Shown piece by piece: positions 43,097 to 51,383 of a stretch of DNA of 64,000 bases. Under the pieces are notes generated by a model. The model was not told the origin of the DNA. It was given only the letters and a program-made list of their open reading frames with translations, and ran no database searches. The position numbers and the translations under genes were made by a program. Every line of letters begins with the position of its first letter. The first letter of the stretch is position 1. The DNA comes from Jeotgalibaca sp. MA1X17-3. Lineage in GTDB: Bacteria > Bacillota > Bacilli > Lactobacillales > Aerococcaceae. The stretch is taken from positions 218,501-282,500 of the forward strand of contig NZ_CP090983.1 of NCBI RefSeq assembly GCF_021513155.1, written 5' to 3'.

Positions 43097-44164
43097 TTAT
43101 TGGTTTAAAGTTTGATTCCATTGTGAAATCCACTGTTCTAAATTAGTATTTACGAAAGTATAGTCAATTGCTTTAGCGCGTTGAGCGATATCACCATACG
43201 TTTTGTTTTCAGCCACTTCATCATCTAACTCTACATCTTTATTCGTTGGTGCTTCGTTTAAAGAAGCAGCGGTTGTCGTTTGAAGTTCTTGACTTAATTT
43301 CCAATTGATAAATTCATAAGCTAACTCTTTGTTCTCAGAAGACACTGCGACGTTTAGTGTGTTGAAGTTTGCATAGGTACCAGATTCAGGAACCAAGTAC
43401 TCTACGTCAGGGTTTGCTCCTGAAATGATTGGGTAGGCAAAGTCACCAACTACAGCAGCAACTATTTCACCAGATTGGAATAAATTAGCTAAATCAGAAG
43501 ATTTTGTATATGTTTTTGTAATGTTCGGTTTCAATTCATTTAGTGCTTCGAATGCTGCAGCACCATCATCAGTAGTGATGTCCACACCTTTAAAGTCACT
43601 TGCCACGTGGAGCATAGCAGGACCAAATGTAGTAGTGATATCAGGAATAGAAATTTTTCCAGCTAAAGAAGGATCCCATAAGTCAGACCATTCATTGATT
43701 TCCATGCCAGCAGCTTCCTCATTGTAGATAATTCCAATACTATTCATGGTGTAAGGTGCCCCAGATGTTGCTACTGCATCCATGGCGCCATCTACTAAGT
43801 TTGCTAGGTTGGGTACTTTTGTTTCATCTAACGTTTCAAATAAACCTTCTTCTACACCAGTAGCTGCATTGGCTTGGGAAAGCTCAATCACATCGATAGT
43901 AGAATTTGGATTATTTTGTAGTTTTGTAAAACGTTCTCCGGAATTACCTACTTCATAAACAAGTTCTATTCCTTTATCTTTTTTAAATGGTTGAAAAATA
44001 TCACGGTCAATAATGTCTTCGCTTAATGCAAAGGTAGAAACAACTAAGTTCCCATCATTGTTTGCTGTACTTGAATCAGAACCTTCGTTTGAATTCGTAC
44101 TTCCACAAGCTGCTAATAACGCAACGGTTGCAAGAGATAGAGTAGCTGTTTTCCAATTTTTCAT
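43097..44164 (-). CDS. ABC transporter substrate-binding lipoprotein (PotD/family 1 type)
   Basis: A 355-residue lipoprotein with signal peptide and lipobox LAAC (cysteine near residue 20), a low-complexity linker, then a spermidine/putrescine-type binding fold (VVSTFALSEDIIDRDIFQPF, GSGE-like NSGERFTKLQNNP, and APYTMNSIGIIYNEEA). PotD binds polyamines, but the neighbouring adenine deaminase and other deaminases suggest a purine-related ligand here. ATG 44164 follows AAAAAGGAG. It is the last transporter gene in a potBCAD order. Confidence 0.88.
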   Translation of the reverse strand: MKNWKTATLSLATVALLAACGSTNSNEGSDSSTANNDGNLVVSTFALSEDIIDRDIFQPFKKDKGIELVYEVGNSGERFTKLQNNPNSTIDVIELSQANAATGVEEGLFETLDETKVPNLANLVDGAMDAVATSGAPYTMNSIGIIYNEEAAGMEINEWSDLWDPSLAGKISIPDITTTFGPAMLHVASDFKGVDITTDDGAAAFEALNELKPNITKTYTKSSDLANLFQSGEIVAAVVGDFAYPIISGANPDVEYLVPESGTYANFNTLNVAVSSENKELAYEFINWKLSQELQTTTAASLNEAPTNKDVELDDEVAENKTYGDIAQRAKAIDYTFVNTNLEQWISQWNQTLNQ

Positions 44165-44206
44165 GATGAATACATTCTCCTTTTTGAAGCTATTTTTTTA
44201 AAGATA

Positions 44207-45243
44207 TCAAACAAGAATTAATTTTTCAGGTGTCAAAAATAAAGTTACTTTGTCTCCAGCATGGTAGGTATTTGCATTTTCATCGTTGACCAACAAGTTG
44301 CCTAAAGAGGTGCTAACTTCATACTGATAGCTCTTCCCTAAAAACGTACGAATGAGAACAGTTCCCTCAATTTTATTTTCTCCTAAACCGTGGGGGGAAG
44401 CATCTGAATATCATCAGGTCGAATCGTTCCTTTTACCTGTTCTTGATCAGATGTTTGGGAACTTTGGAAAAGGGAGCCGTCTTCTGCTACATAATGATGA
44501 TCATTTTCTTTTGTTAAATCGATAAAGTTCTCGAAACCAATAAAGCGAGCGACAAATTCTGTCTTAGGATTTTGATAGATTTCTTCAGGAGTATCAAATT
44601 GTTCAATGACTCCTTTATTCATTACTGCGACTTTATCAGAGATAGAAAAGCACTCTTCTTGATCATGGGTTACGAAAATAGTTGTAATACCCAATTTTCT
44701 CTGAATTCGTTTGATTTCAATCCGCATCGTGATTCGTAATTTTGCATCCAGATTACTGAGGGGCTCATCCAATAACAATAAGTTTGGTTCAATAACTAAA
44801 GCTCGTGCTAAAGCAACACGTTGACGTTGACCACCTGATAATTGTTTCGGGTAGCGATCAGCGAATTCTTTTAAACCAGTAATCTCTAGCATATCATTAA
44901 CTTTTTCTTTCATCGTTGCTTTATTTTCTTTGCGAAGTTTTAAGCCAAACTCTACATTCTCCCGAATATTTAAATGAGGGAAGAGAGCATAAGACTGAAA
45001 GACCATTCCAAAATTACGTTTATGGACAGGGACTTTTGTTAAATTTTTATTATCTACGATAAACGTACCATCATTTGGTTCAATTAACCCTGCTATCGTT
45101 CGAAGAGTAGTTGATTTCCCGCAACCAGACGGGCCTAAAAGAGAAACCAGTTCTCCTTTTTCAATGGATAGCTGTAAATCTTTTAAGACGTCAGTCTTTC
45201 CATCATAACTGACGCGAATATTATCTAAACTTACAAAAGCCAT
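44207..45243 (-). pseudogene. potA: ABC transporter ATP-binding protein (PotA type), frameshifted in TOBE domain
   Basis: ATPase of the Pot-type importer. Walker A GPSGCGKSTT near residue 36, signature LSGGQRQRVALARAL near 136, Walker B LLLLDEPLSNLD near 157, and H-loop THD are intact. As written the frame ends at 44383 after QMLPPTV. Adding one C to the C6 run (plus-strand G6 near 44392-44397) continues through LPPHGLGENKIEGTVLIRTF to a TGA at 44207 and gives 345 residues with a complete TOBE domain. A truncated protein would lack its regulatory domain but could retain ATPase motifs. Confidence 0.85.
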
Positions 45244-45292
45244 GAGATGGCGTCCTCCTTTTTAATAGGTACTGTCATTTGTTAGATTCTTT

Positions 45293-46072
45293 TTAGGAAA
45301 TAGAAGCGAGACCTAACGTTTTTTCTATTGCGAACATCATGCCAATGGTTGCAAGCATCAGCATCACAGACAAAGCTGAAACAGTCGGATCGTAATTGTA
45401 TTCGATATAACTCATTAAACTAGTAGGTAACGTAGTAATACCAGGACCCGTTAAGAATTGAGAAACGGGAATATTATTAAAGGAATTAATAAATGCCAAC
45501 ATGAAGGAGGCAAAAATTCCTGAAGAGATATTTGGTAGCACTACTTTAAAGAAGGCAATAATTCTTGTACTTCCTAGAGTCCAAGCAGCTTCTTCAATAG
45601 AAAAGTCTAATTGTTCTAAACTACCACCGACGACTCGGATGATGTACGGCAGACTGATGATAAAGTGACCTAACAATAGACCTTGAAAGACAGGTAATTG
45701 TAAACGAATCACAATGAACTGAAACAAAGAAAAGCCCACTACAACACCAGGAATAATGGTCGGAGATAGGAAGAAACTTTTCAAGCCTTTTCTACCAAAA
45801 AAATCATGACGAGAAAGTGCATAAGCAGCAGGTACTCCGACTATTAATGCCAATATAGTCGCAATCATAGATATTTTTAAACTCAACCAGAAGCTGCTTA
45901 AAAATCCTGCAACTTGAAAGACATTTGCATACCATTTGAAAGTGAAACCTTGAATTGGAAATTGGATACTTGGATTCTCACCAAAAGAAGTAATCACTAC
46001 AATTAACAATGGTAAGAATAAGAAAAGAAAAACGAAGCATACAAAGAAAAGGAGGCCTTTTTGTTTACGCAT
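45293..46072 (-). CDS. potC: ABC transporter permease (PotC type)
   Basis: A 259-residue permease with six transmembrane segments, starting MRKQKGLLFFVCFVFLFLFL. The cytoplasmic EAA loop reads FSIEEAAWTLGSTRIIAFFK near residue 165. The ATG at 46072 follows GGAGGAG; an upstream in-frame start would place that site inside the gene. It overlaps the potB end by eight bases. With PotB it forms the channel for the ligand bound by the lipoprotein. Confidence 0.9.
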   Translation of the reverse strand: MRKQKGLLFFVCFVFLFLFLPLLIVVITSFGENPSIQFPIQGFTFKWYANVFQVAGFLSSFWLSLKISMIATILALIVGVPAAYALSRHDFFGRKGLKSFFLSPTIIPGVVVGFSLFQFIVIRLQLPVFQGLLLGHFIISLPYIIRVVGGSLEQLDFSIEEAAWTLGSTRIIAFFKVVLPNISSGIFASFMLAFINSFNNIPVSQFLTGPGITTLPTSLMSYIEYNYDPTVSALSVMLMLATIGMMFAIEKTLGLASIS

Positions 46073-46904
46073 GAATATCTCCTCCTCTACGGTCAATACG
46101 AGTGGCTAGCCAGTTGAATACGGTCATCACCAGAGATGTAGTGACAATCATAATTAAAGCGATAACTCCTGCATTATTCCAATTTCCTAATGTCATTGAA
46201 TTTTGATAAAGGAATGTAGCCATCATCATATTTTGGTTTCCACCCAATAGCTGAGGGGTTGTATAAGCGGTTAACGTGCCGGTAAAAACTAAAATACTTC
46301 CGATAATAACGCCGGGAACACTAAGTGGGAAAATAACTTTCATAAAAGCACGTAAAGGGCTAGCGCCTAATGTTTCAGCGGCTCCCATAATTTCTGTATC
46401 AATGTTTTCAATGATTCCTACTAAGGTAGTGATCATTAATGGAAGAAACAAATAAAGGGAACCAATTGTAATAGCGAACTCGGTATATAACATCCGAATA
46501 GGTTCTGAAACCAGTCCAGTAGATAATAAAACACGGTTGATAACACCGTTTGTTCCTAAGATGTTGATCCAAGCAAAGCTACGAACAACTGAATTAGTGA
46601 GTAAAGGGAATAATACAAGACCCATCATTAAACTGCGATACTTGCGGTTACTTCTAGCAATAAAGTAGGCGGTAGGCAGCCCTAATAAAATACTAAAAAA
46701 GGTTACTAATAAAGAAAGACGAATGGTTCGCCATAAAATACCTACGTTATAAGAATCCATAAAAAAGTTACGATAGGAAGTCAGAGTAAATGCTCCATCG
46801 TAAAATGTTGACTAAATAATAGATAGTAGAGGTAACACCAGAAACACAATCAGTAAAATGAGTCCCGGAGCAACGATTACGTAAGGAATACTTTTTGATG
46901 ACAC
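46065..46904 (-). pseudogene. potB: ABC transporter permease (PotB type) with an in-frame amber codon
   Basis: From GTG 46904 (AGGAGG 9 bases upstream) the frame reads SSKSIPYVIVAPGLILLIVF, the normal first transmembrane helix of PotB, then meets TAG at 46814-46812 (codon 31) and continues in the same frame through STFYDGAFTLTSYRNFF to the natural stop at 46065. The EAA loop (EIMGAAETLGASPLRAF) is intact. A change of TAG to TGG (tryptophan) would give a 279-residue protein. The longest uninterrupted frame starts at ATG 46760 and lacks the first helix. Either a nonsense mutation or a base error. Confidence 0.82.
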
Positions 46905-46964
46905 GTATGAATCCTCCTTTTTATATAATGAATCAAATTTTAAAAGTTATTTCTCTTCTAGAGA

Positions 46965-46993
46965 ATTATATAGAAAAACGACCTTTTTTACAA
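46965..46993 (-). promoter_or_regulatory. Promoter for the pot-amidohydrolase operon
   Basis: On the minus strand TTGTAA at 46993-46988 and TATAAT at 46970-46965, spacer 17, about 60 bases before the potB start. Confidence 0.75.
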
Positions 46994-46997
46994 GGGG

Positions 46998-47040
46998 AAA
47001 ACGAACGAAACAAAAACAATGTGGTTATAACGTTCGTTTT
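46998..47040 (-). promoter_or_regulatory. Inverted PurBox-like pair upstream of the pot promoter
   Basis: AAAACGAACG at 46998-47007 and CGTTCGTTTT at 47031-47040 are exact inverted copies with a 23-base spacer, lying just upstream of the -35. The CGAAC core is that of PurR binding sites in Bacillus and Lactococcus. The spacer is longer than the B. subtilis arrangement, so this is a candidate only. Confidence 0.5.
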
Positions 47041-47111
47041 TCGGGAGTTTTTTTATGAAATATAAGGATGTTTTATATATTTATTGTGAAAGTAAGGAAG
47101 AATATAGTCTG

Positions 47112-47156
47112 AAAAAGCCTTGTCGAATGATTTCTATCATTCGACAAGGCTTTTGA
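47112..47156 (-). terminator. Terminator after PAP2 gene
   Basis: AAAAGCCTTGTCGAATGAT pairs with ATCATTCGACAAGGCTTTT, an almost perfect long stem 13 bases downstream of the PAP2 stop. Confidence 0.88.
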
Positions 47157-47168
47157 GTTTAACTAATG

Positions 47169-47819
47169 CTATTTTTTATTTTCACTTGTATGATACAGAC
47201 CGATGAACGCAAATAGTGTTGAAGCACCTAGAGAATATCCACCAATAACATCTGAAGCGAAATGAACTCCCAGATAGATGCGACTTAATCCAATTAATAA
47301 TACGAGTAGGAAGATGCAACTGATCCAAAATCGTTTCATTTTTAAATCTTTATATAGATGAAGAACTAAAAAAAGGAAGCCACCAAAAATAATAACAGAT
47401 CCCATAGAATGTCCACTAGGGAAAGTATAACCACCTTGAATTACTAAATGTTCAAATGTCGGCCTAGGCTTTTTAAAGGAATATTTTACCAGTTGATTTA
47501 ATCCAGCCGCCCCAATAGCAGCTGTAAACCCGTACCAAATAGCTAGATTCTTTCTTTTTAAAATAAAAAAGAAAATCATACAGACAATAGCTAAGAACAG
47601 AATAGAAAAAGGAACTCCACCTAGAGTTGTAAAGAAACGTGCGAAAGGAGTGAAAAAATCATTACGAGCTCTGATTGCAGCGGTCCCGATTGTTTGATCC
47701 ATAGTATTTAGCCATTCTAATTTAAAAATATTTGCTAAAGCCATTATTAGAAAAGGAATAAGAGAGAGAGCGCTCGCCTGGTAATCACGACGAATCTTAT
47801 TTGTATGTAAATCGTTCAT
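47169..47819 (-). CDS. PAP2-family membrane phosphatase
   Basis: A 216-residue membrane phosphatase. The three catalytic motifs are visible: KYSFKKPRP near residue 115, PSGHSMGS near 136, and SRIYLGVHFASDVIGG near 181. Family members remove phosphate from phosphatidic acid, phosphatidylglycerol phosphate or undecaprenyl pyrophosphate. Length and topology (six hydrophobic segments) resemble the undecaprenyl-pyrophosphatase BcrC/YodM type. ATG 47819 has a GGAAGTG site. Monocistronic. Confidence 0.9.
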   Translation of the reverse strand: MNDLHTNKIRRDYQASALSLIPFLIMALANIFKLEWLNTMDQTIGTAAIRARNDFFTPFARFFTTLGGVPFSILFLAIVCMIFFFILKRKNLAIWYGFTAAIGAAGLNQLVKYSFKKPRPTFEHLVIQGGYTFPSGHSMGSVIIFGGFLFLVLHLYKDLKMKRFWISCIFLLVLLIGLSRIYLGVHFASDVIGGYSLGASTLFAFIGLYHTSENKK

Positions 47820-48183
47820 ATTTATGTTGTCACTTCCTTTAGAATTACTATCCTAAGAATATAACGGATATTTTTGAATGAAGCAAAGAAAACCACCTCA
47901 CATCCCTTAAGTAATCAATTTTTTAAAAAATAACTTGCTCCTTCCAGTATAGGGATACAAAGGAGTTTTCGTCACGCTGTAACGCATTACGTTATGAATT
48001 TTGTAACGACTACAACGCAATCTTTATGGAAACGTTTTATGATCGGTTAAGAAGATATTTTCATGTTTAAAAAATATGCTTTTTGTAATGGAACAGAGTG
48101 TTGAGTGTTTTTCTTGCTACTTCACAAACAATATGTAAAAATAGTCTATATTCATATTTATCTTATATAAAGGGGAGATTGCA
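47820..48183. other. Intergenic region between PAP2 gene and spx
   Basis: No gene. Two direct copies of TGTAACG at 47978-47984 and 48002-48008, 24 bases apart, each followed by a short TAC-containing sequence, could be a binding site in the spx promoter region. No confident -35/-10 pair for spx was found. Confidence 0.3.
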
Positions 48184-48597
48184 TTGGTTACATTATATGT
48201 TTCACCAAGCTGTATGTCTTGCCGAAAAGCCCGCGCGTGGTTGCAAGATAATGATATTGAATTTGAGGAACGTCAGCTTTTTTCGGAGCCACTATCAGAT
48301 ATAGAAATGAAAAATATGCTTCGATTAACAGAAGAGGGAACTTCTGATCTTATCTCAACTCGTTCCAAAGCTTTTCAAGAACTAGAAATTGATTTAGAAG
48401 AACTGTCCTTGCCTGATTTATTTGATTTAGTTCGAAACTCTCCAGGTTTGCTTCGTCGCCCACTAATCTTAGATGAAAAACGCTTAGTCATTGGTTATAA
48501 TGAAGATGAGATTCGTTGTTTCTTACCGAGAGAAGTGCGTAGGATGGAACTGGCTAAACTGGAAGTTGCTATAGATGAAGAGTTTGAAACAGCGTAA
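48184..48597 (+). CDS. spx: Transcriptional regulator Spx
   Basis: A 137-residue ArsC-fold protein that binds the RNA polymerase alpha subunit and redirects transcription under disulfide stress. The redox switch CMSC is at residues 10-13, and the block LRRPLILDEKRLVIGYNEDE with the following IRCFLPR is the Spx signature. Start is TTG 48184 with GGGGAG upstream. Lactobacillales often carry more than one Spx paralogue; which one this is cannot be told. Confidence 0.93.
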   Translation: MVTLYVSPSCMSCRKARAWLQDNDIEFEERQLFSEPLSDIEMKNMLRLTEEGTSDLISTRSKAFQELEIDLEELSLPDLFDLVRNSPGLLRRPLILDEKRLVIGYNEDEIRCFLPREVRRMELAKLEVAIDEEFETA

Positions 48598-48600
48598 TAA

Positions 48601-48631
48601 AAAAAGAGAAACCTAGGTTTCTCTTTTTTTT
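48601..48631 (+). terminator. Terminator after spx
   Basis: AAAGAGAAACCTAGGTTTCTCTTT, a self-complementary stem with a T run, starting two bases after the spx stop. Confidence 0.88.
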
Positions 48632-48984
48632 ACTGAAAATTTATTACTAAAAGTTTGAACGTATCTCTTAGAACCATCTCCCCCCCAATATTTTATAGGA
48701 AATCATTTTTTAAAGAGTTAAAGAGAATATAAAACGAAGGATAATACTATTTATGATATAATAACAATACACTGTACTCCATCCGTATATTTTCATCACC
48801 TATTTTCCATCTATACCCCTACTCTTATTACTCTTCTGTTTTAAAAATAAATCATTTTATAAATTTTGTTAAAAAAATAACCCATAGAAAAGGGGCACTA
48901 TATCACAGTATCCTGAAGAAACTTTCTTTTTTATCAATGAGCGATTGCATTGGATCATATTTAAGAAATGAGGGAGGATTTTTT
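48632..48984. other. AT-rich intergenic region before the second TraX-like gene
   Basis: No gene. A TATAAT at 48757-48762 is the only promoter-like element, and no good -35 lies at the right distance. Confidence 0.25.
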
Positions 48985-49764
48985 GTGGAATATTTTAAAA
49001 AAGGAATATCAGGACATCAACTAAAAATGTTTGCTATTGTATTAATGGTTTTTGATCACATACAACAGATGTTTTCTTATGCGGGTGCTCCTTTAATTTT
49101 CACAATGTTAGGGCGTTCTGTCCTTACTATTTTTTTGTTTACAAGTGTGGAAGGGTATTACTACACACGAGACAAGAAAAAATATGCGATTCGTCTTTTA
49201 TTATTTTACTGGATGATGAATGTACTAAATGGGATCATCTCTCAACTCTTCCCATTAGAGCCAGTAACCCTACTCAATAATGTATTTGGCACGCTTTTAG
49301 TGGCAGTCATTGTCATGTTTTTGATAGATTGTTTCAAAAACAAAAAGGGACTGAAAGGTTTACTTTTATTAGCGATTCCATTGATTCCAACGGTACTAAC
49401 GAATCTTCTCTTACAAATAAAACCAGATTCAGTATATAATTTTTATCTTTTATTTCCTTCTTATACAGTAAATGAAGGTGGAAAACTTATGATTGTGTTA
49501 GCTGGAGTGTTATATATTTTTAGGGAGAAAAGAGTTCTTCAATGTTTGGCGATTTTTTTAGGAGCGATTGCTTCGACAGGATTAGATAGTGATGGGTTGT
49601 TAACTACCAATATTCAATGGATGATGATCTTTTCGATCGTCCCCATTCTTTTATACAATGGTCAAAAAGGGAAAAGTTCAAAATACTTTTTTTATACGTT
49701 TTATCCTACTCATGTATACGCTCTATATATCCTCTCCTATTTTTATGCGATGTATTATTTCTAA
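48985..49764 (+). CDS. TraX-family membrane protein
   Basis: A 259-residue polytopic protein of the TraX family. The first helix region LKMFAIVLMVFDHIQQMF has the conserved aspartate-histidine pair, LGRSVLTIFLFTSVEGYYYT matches the second block, and the C-terminal FYTFYPTHVYALYIL is the family ending. GTG 48985 is chosen: GAGGGAGG lies 6 bases upstream, inside the longer frame from 48937. It is the second TraX-like protein in the window, intact, and lies 102 bases upstream of a choloylglycine-hydrolase-family gene on the same strand. Likely an acyltransferase; substrate unknown. Confidence 0.82.
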   Translation: MEYFKKGISGHQLKMFAIVLMVFDHIQQMFSYAGAPLIFTMLGRSVLTIFLFTSVEGYYYTRDKKKYAIRLLLFYWMMNVLNGIISQLFPLEPVTLLNNVFGTLLVAVIVMFLIDCFKNKKGLKGLLLLAIPLIPTVLTNLLLQIKPDSVYNFYLLFPSYTVNEGGKLMIVLAGVLYIFREKRVLQCLAIFLGAIASTGLDSDGLLTTNIQWMMIFSIVPILLYNGQKGKSSKYFFYTFYPTHVYALYILSYFYAMYYF

Positions 49765-49866
49765 GAGGATTTCGTACCTTCTATACAAAAGTGACTTCTG
49801 TTGGAAAAGGAAGCATGTATCCGTATACTAATAGAAAAGAGCAGAATGAAAGTAGGGATAGATACG

Positions 49867-50835
49867 ATGTGTACAACTGTTGGATTTGCGTATCAAGAGG
49901 GGTTCGTTTTTGGTCGAACTTTGGAGTTAGGGATGAAATTAGATAATAATATTCTTTTTGTACCAAAAAATAAAAAAGATTATATTCAATCAAGAAATGG
50001 AACGTTTGCATCTAAATATGCTTGTATAGGGACAGGTTTCTTTAATATTCCTTCTTTTGGTGATGGTATAAATGAAAAAGGGCTAGTAGCTTCTAGTAAT
50101 TTTTTACCTGGATATGCAACGTTTGCTAAAGAACCGGTAGAAGGAAAAATTAACTTAATTACTTCTGATGCATTTGATTACTTACTAACAAGGTGCAAAA
50201 ATATCTCAGAAGTACGAGAAGAAGCTAAGAAGTTAGTCCTGTTAGAACATGGTGATACAGAAAAAGATGTATCAACTAGTAACCATTTTTTCTTTATGGA
50301 TTCAGAGGGAAATAAAGTGGTCTTAGAGCCGAAAGATGGTATTTTAATGGCTTATGATAATCCATATGGCGTACTAACGAATGCACCTGAATTTCCTTGG
50401 CATGCAACAAACTTAAAAAATTACCTTCATTTAAAACCAGAAAATGTGGAAGAAACTATTTTTAATGAAGCTACCGTTTCTAAGTTAGGAGAGGGAAGTG
50501 GGATGGTAGGTCTTCCTGGAGATTTTACACCACCATCAAGATTTGTGCGTTCTGCTTACTTTGTTTCAAATACTCCGAAGGACTTAAAAAGAGGGGCAGC
50601 GATTCTTCAAGCGTTCCGAATTTTATCTCAAGCAAATATTCCTACTGGAGCCATTGTTGATCCTGTTGGAGGTCACTGTGATGAAACGTTATATACAAGT
50701 GTGATGGATACGAATAAACAGGCATACTATATAAAATGTCACGATAATATTAATCTTCAATCATTTTACTTGGATGATTATAAAAACAACAATGAAATAA
50801 CGTTTATTCCTCTGGAAAAAGAAATGAATTTGTAA
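49867..50835 (+). CDS. Linear amide C-N hydrolase, choloylglycine hydrolase family
   Basis: Ntn-type hydrolase of the bile salt hydrolase/penicillin V acylase family, 322 residues. The start ATG 49867 is set by the catalytic cysteine: removal of the first Met exposes Cys2 (MCTTVGFAYQEGFVFGRTLE). Arg17 in FGRTLE, the NGINEKGLV-like DGINEKGLVASSNF segment, NAPEFPWH near residue 180 with the family asparagine, and PSRFVRSAYF near 235 are consistent. The longer frame from 49801 would bury the nucleophile. Substrate could be bile salts, penicillin V or acyl-homoserine lactones. Confidence 0.9.
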   Translation: MCTTVGFAYQEGFVFGRTLELGMKLDNNILFVPKNKKDYIQSRNGTFASKYACIGTGFFNIPSFGDGINEKGLVASSNFLPGYATFAKEPVEGKINLITSDAFDYLLTRCKNISEVREEAKKLVLLEHGDTEKDVSTSNHFFFMDSEGNKVVLEPKDGILMAYDNPYGVLTNAPEFPWHATNLKNYLHLKPENVEETIFNEATVSKLGEGSGMVGLPGDFTPPSRFVRSAYFVSNTPKDLKRGAAILQAFRILSQANIPTGAIVDPVGGHCDETLYTSVMDTNKQAYYIKCHDNINLQSFYLDDYKNNNEITFIPLEKEMNL

Positions 50836-50846
50836 AAAGAATAAAT

Positions 50847-50890
50847 AGACAAACAAAAAAAGCAGGAATTTCTGCTTTTTTTGTTTGTCT
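50847..50890 (+). terminator. Bidirectional terminator after the choloylglycine-hydrolase gene
   Basis: AGACAAACAAAAAAAGCAG pairs perfectly with CTGCTTTTTTTGTTTGTCT; 19 base pairs with a 6-base loop. It also serves the convergent small-membrane-protein gene. Confidence 0.9.
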
Positions 50891-50906
50891 ATTGGGAATA
50901 ATAAAA

Positions 50907-51080
50907 TCAACGGTTTTGATTGAACTTTTCCCAACCTAACTTAATGTAATCAAAGTTAATTACAAAAAGAAAGATAATGATGGCTATGGCTTTTATGAGG
51001 GTACTTGTTGGTACATAAAAGACATAGACCAAAAAGAAAATGGATGCGGCTTTGATTAGAAAATTTAAAAACGTATGCAT
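50907..51080 (-). CDS. Small membrane protein of unknown function, 57 residues
   Basis: MHTFLNFLIKAASIFFLVYV begins a protein with two hydrophobic segments (about 5-22 and 28-45) and a charged tail YIKLGWEKFNQNR. ATG 51080 follows GGAGGG at a good distance; the longer frame from 51095 would include that site. The C-terminal tail and strong ribosome site suggest a real gene. Not recognised. Confidence 0.65.
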   Translation of the reverse strand: MHTFLNFLIKAASIFFLVYVFYVPTSTLIKAIAIIIFLFVINFDYIKLGWEKFNQNR

Positions 51081-51383
51081 ATTGTTTCCCTCCATAAATC
51101 ATACAAGTCTATCGTTATTGGTTGAATTCATAACGGCGTTCTTATCTACTTATTTTATTATCACACTTTTTTTCGGAAAATCCAAATATTTTTATGAAAA
51201 TACCTTCAATTTATAGCCTGTTTAACGTAATCATGTATAATTAAGATTGAAATGGTATCCTATTTTCTGAGAGGACAAGTACTCGGGCATCTATTTTATG
51301 TGGATGAACGTTATTTTATTGCGATACGATATTTAAAACTTTAAAAAGAATTTAAAAAGAAGTAGATGGGAGAAATACAGCAA
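51081..51383. other. Intergenic region upstream of rsmG
   Basis: Contains a TATAAT at 51236-51241 preceded by TG, 143 bases upstream of rsmG, without a convincing -35. Nothing else recognised. Confidence 0.3.

Noticed and set aside
49801..49866. N-terminal extension of the choloylglycine-hydrolase-family enzyme
   Set aside because: The family needs the catalytic cysteine at position 2 after Met removal, so the start must be 49867.
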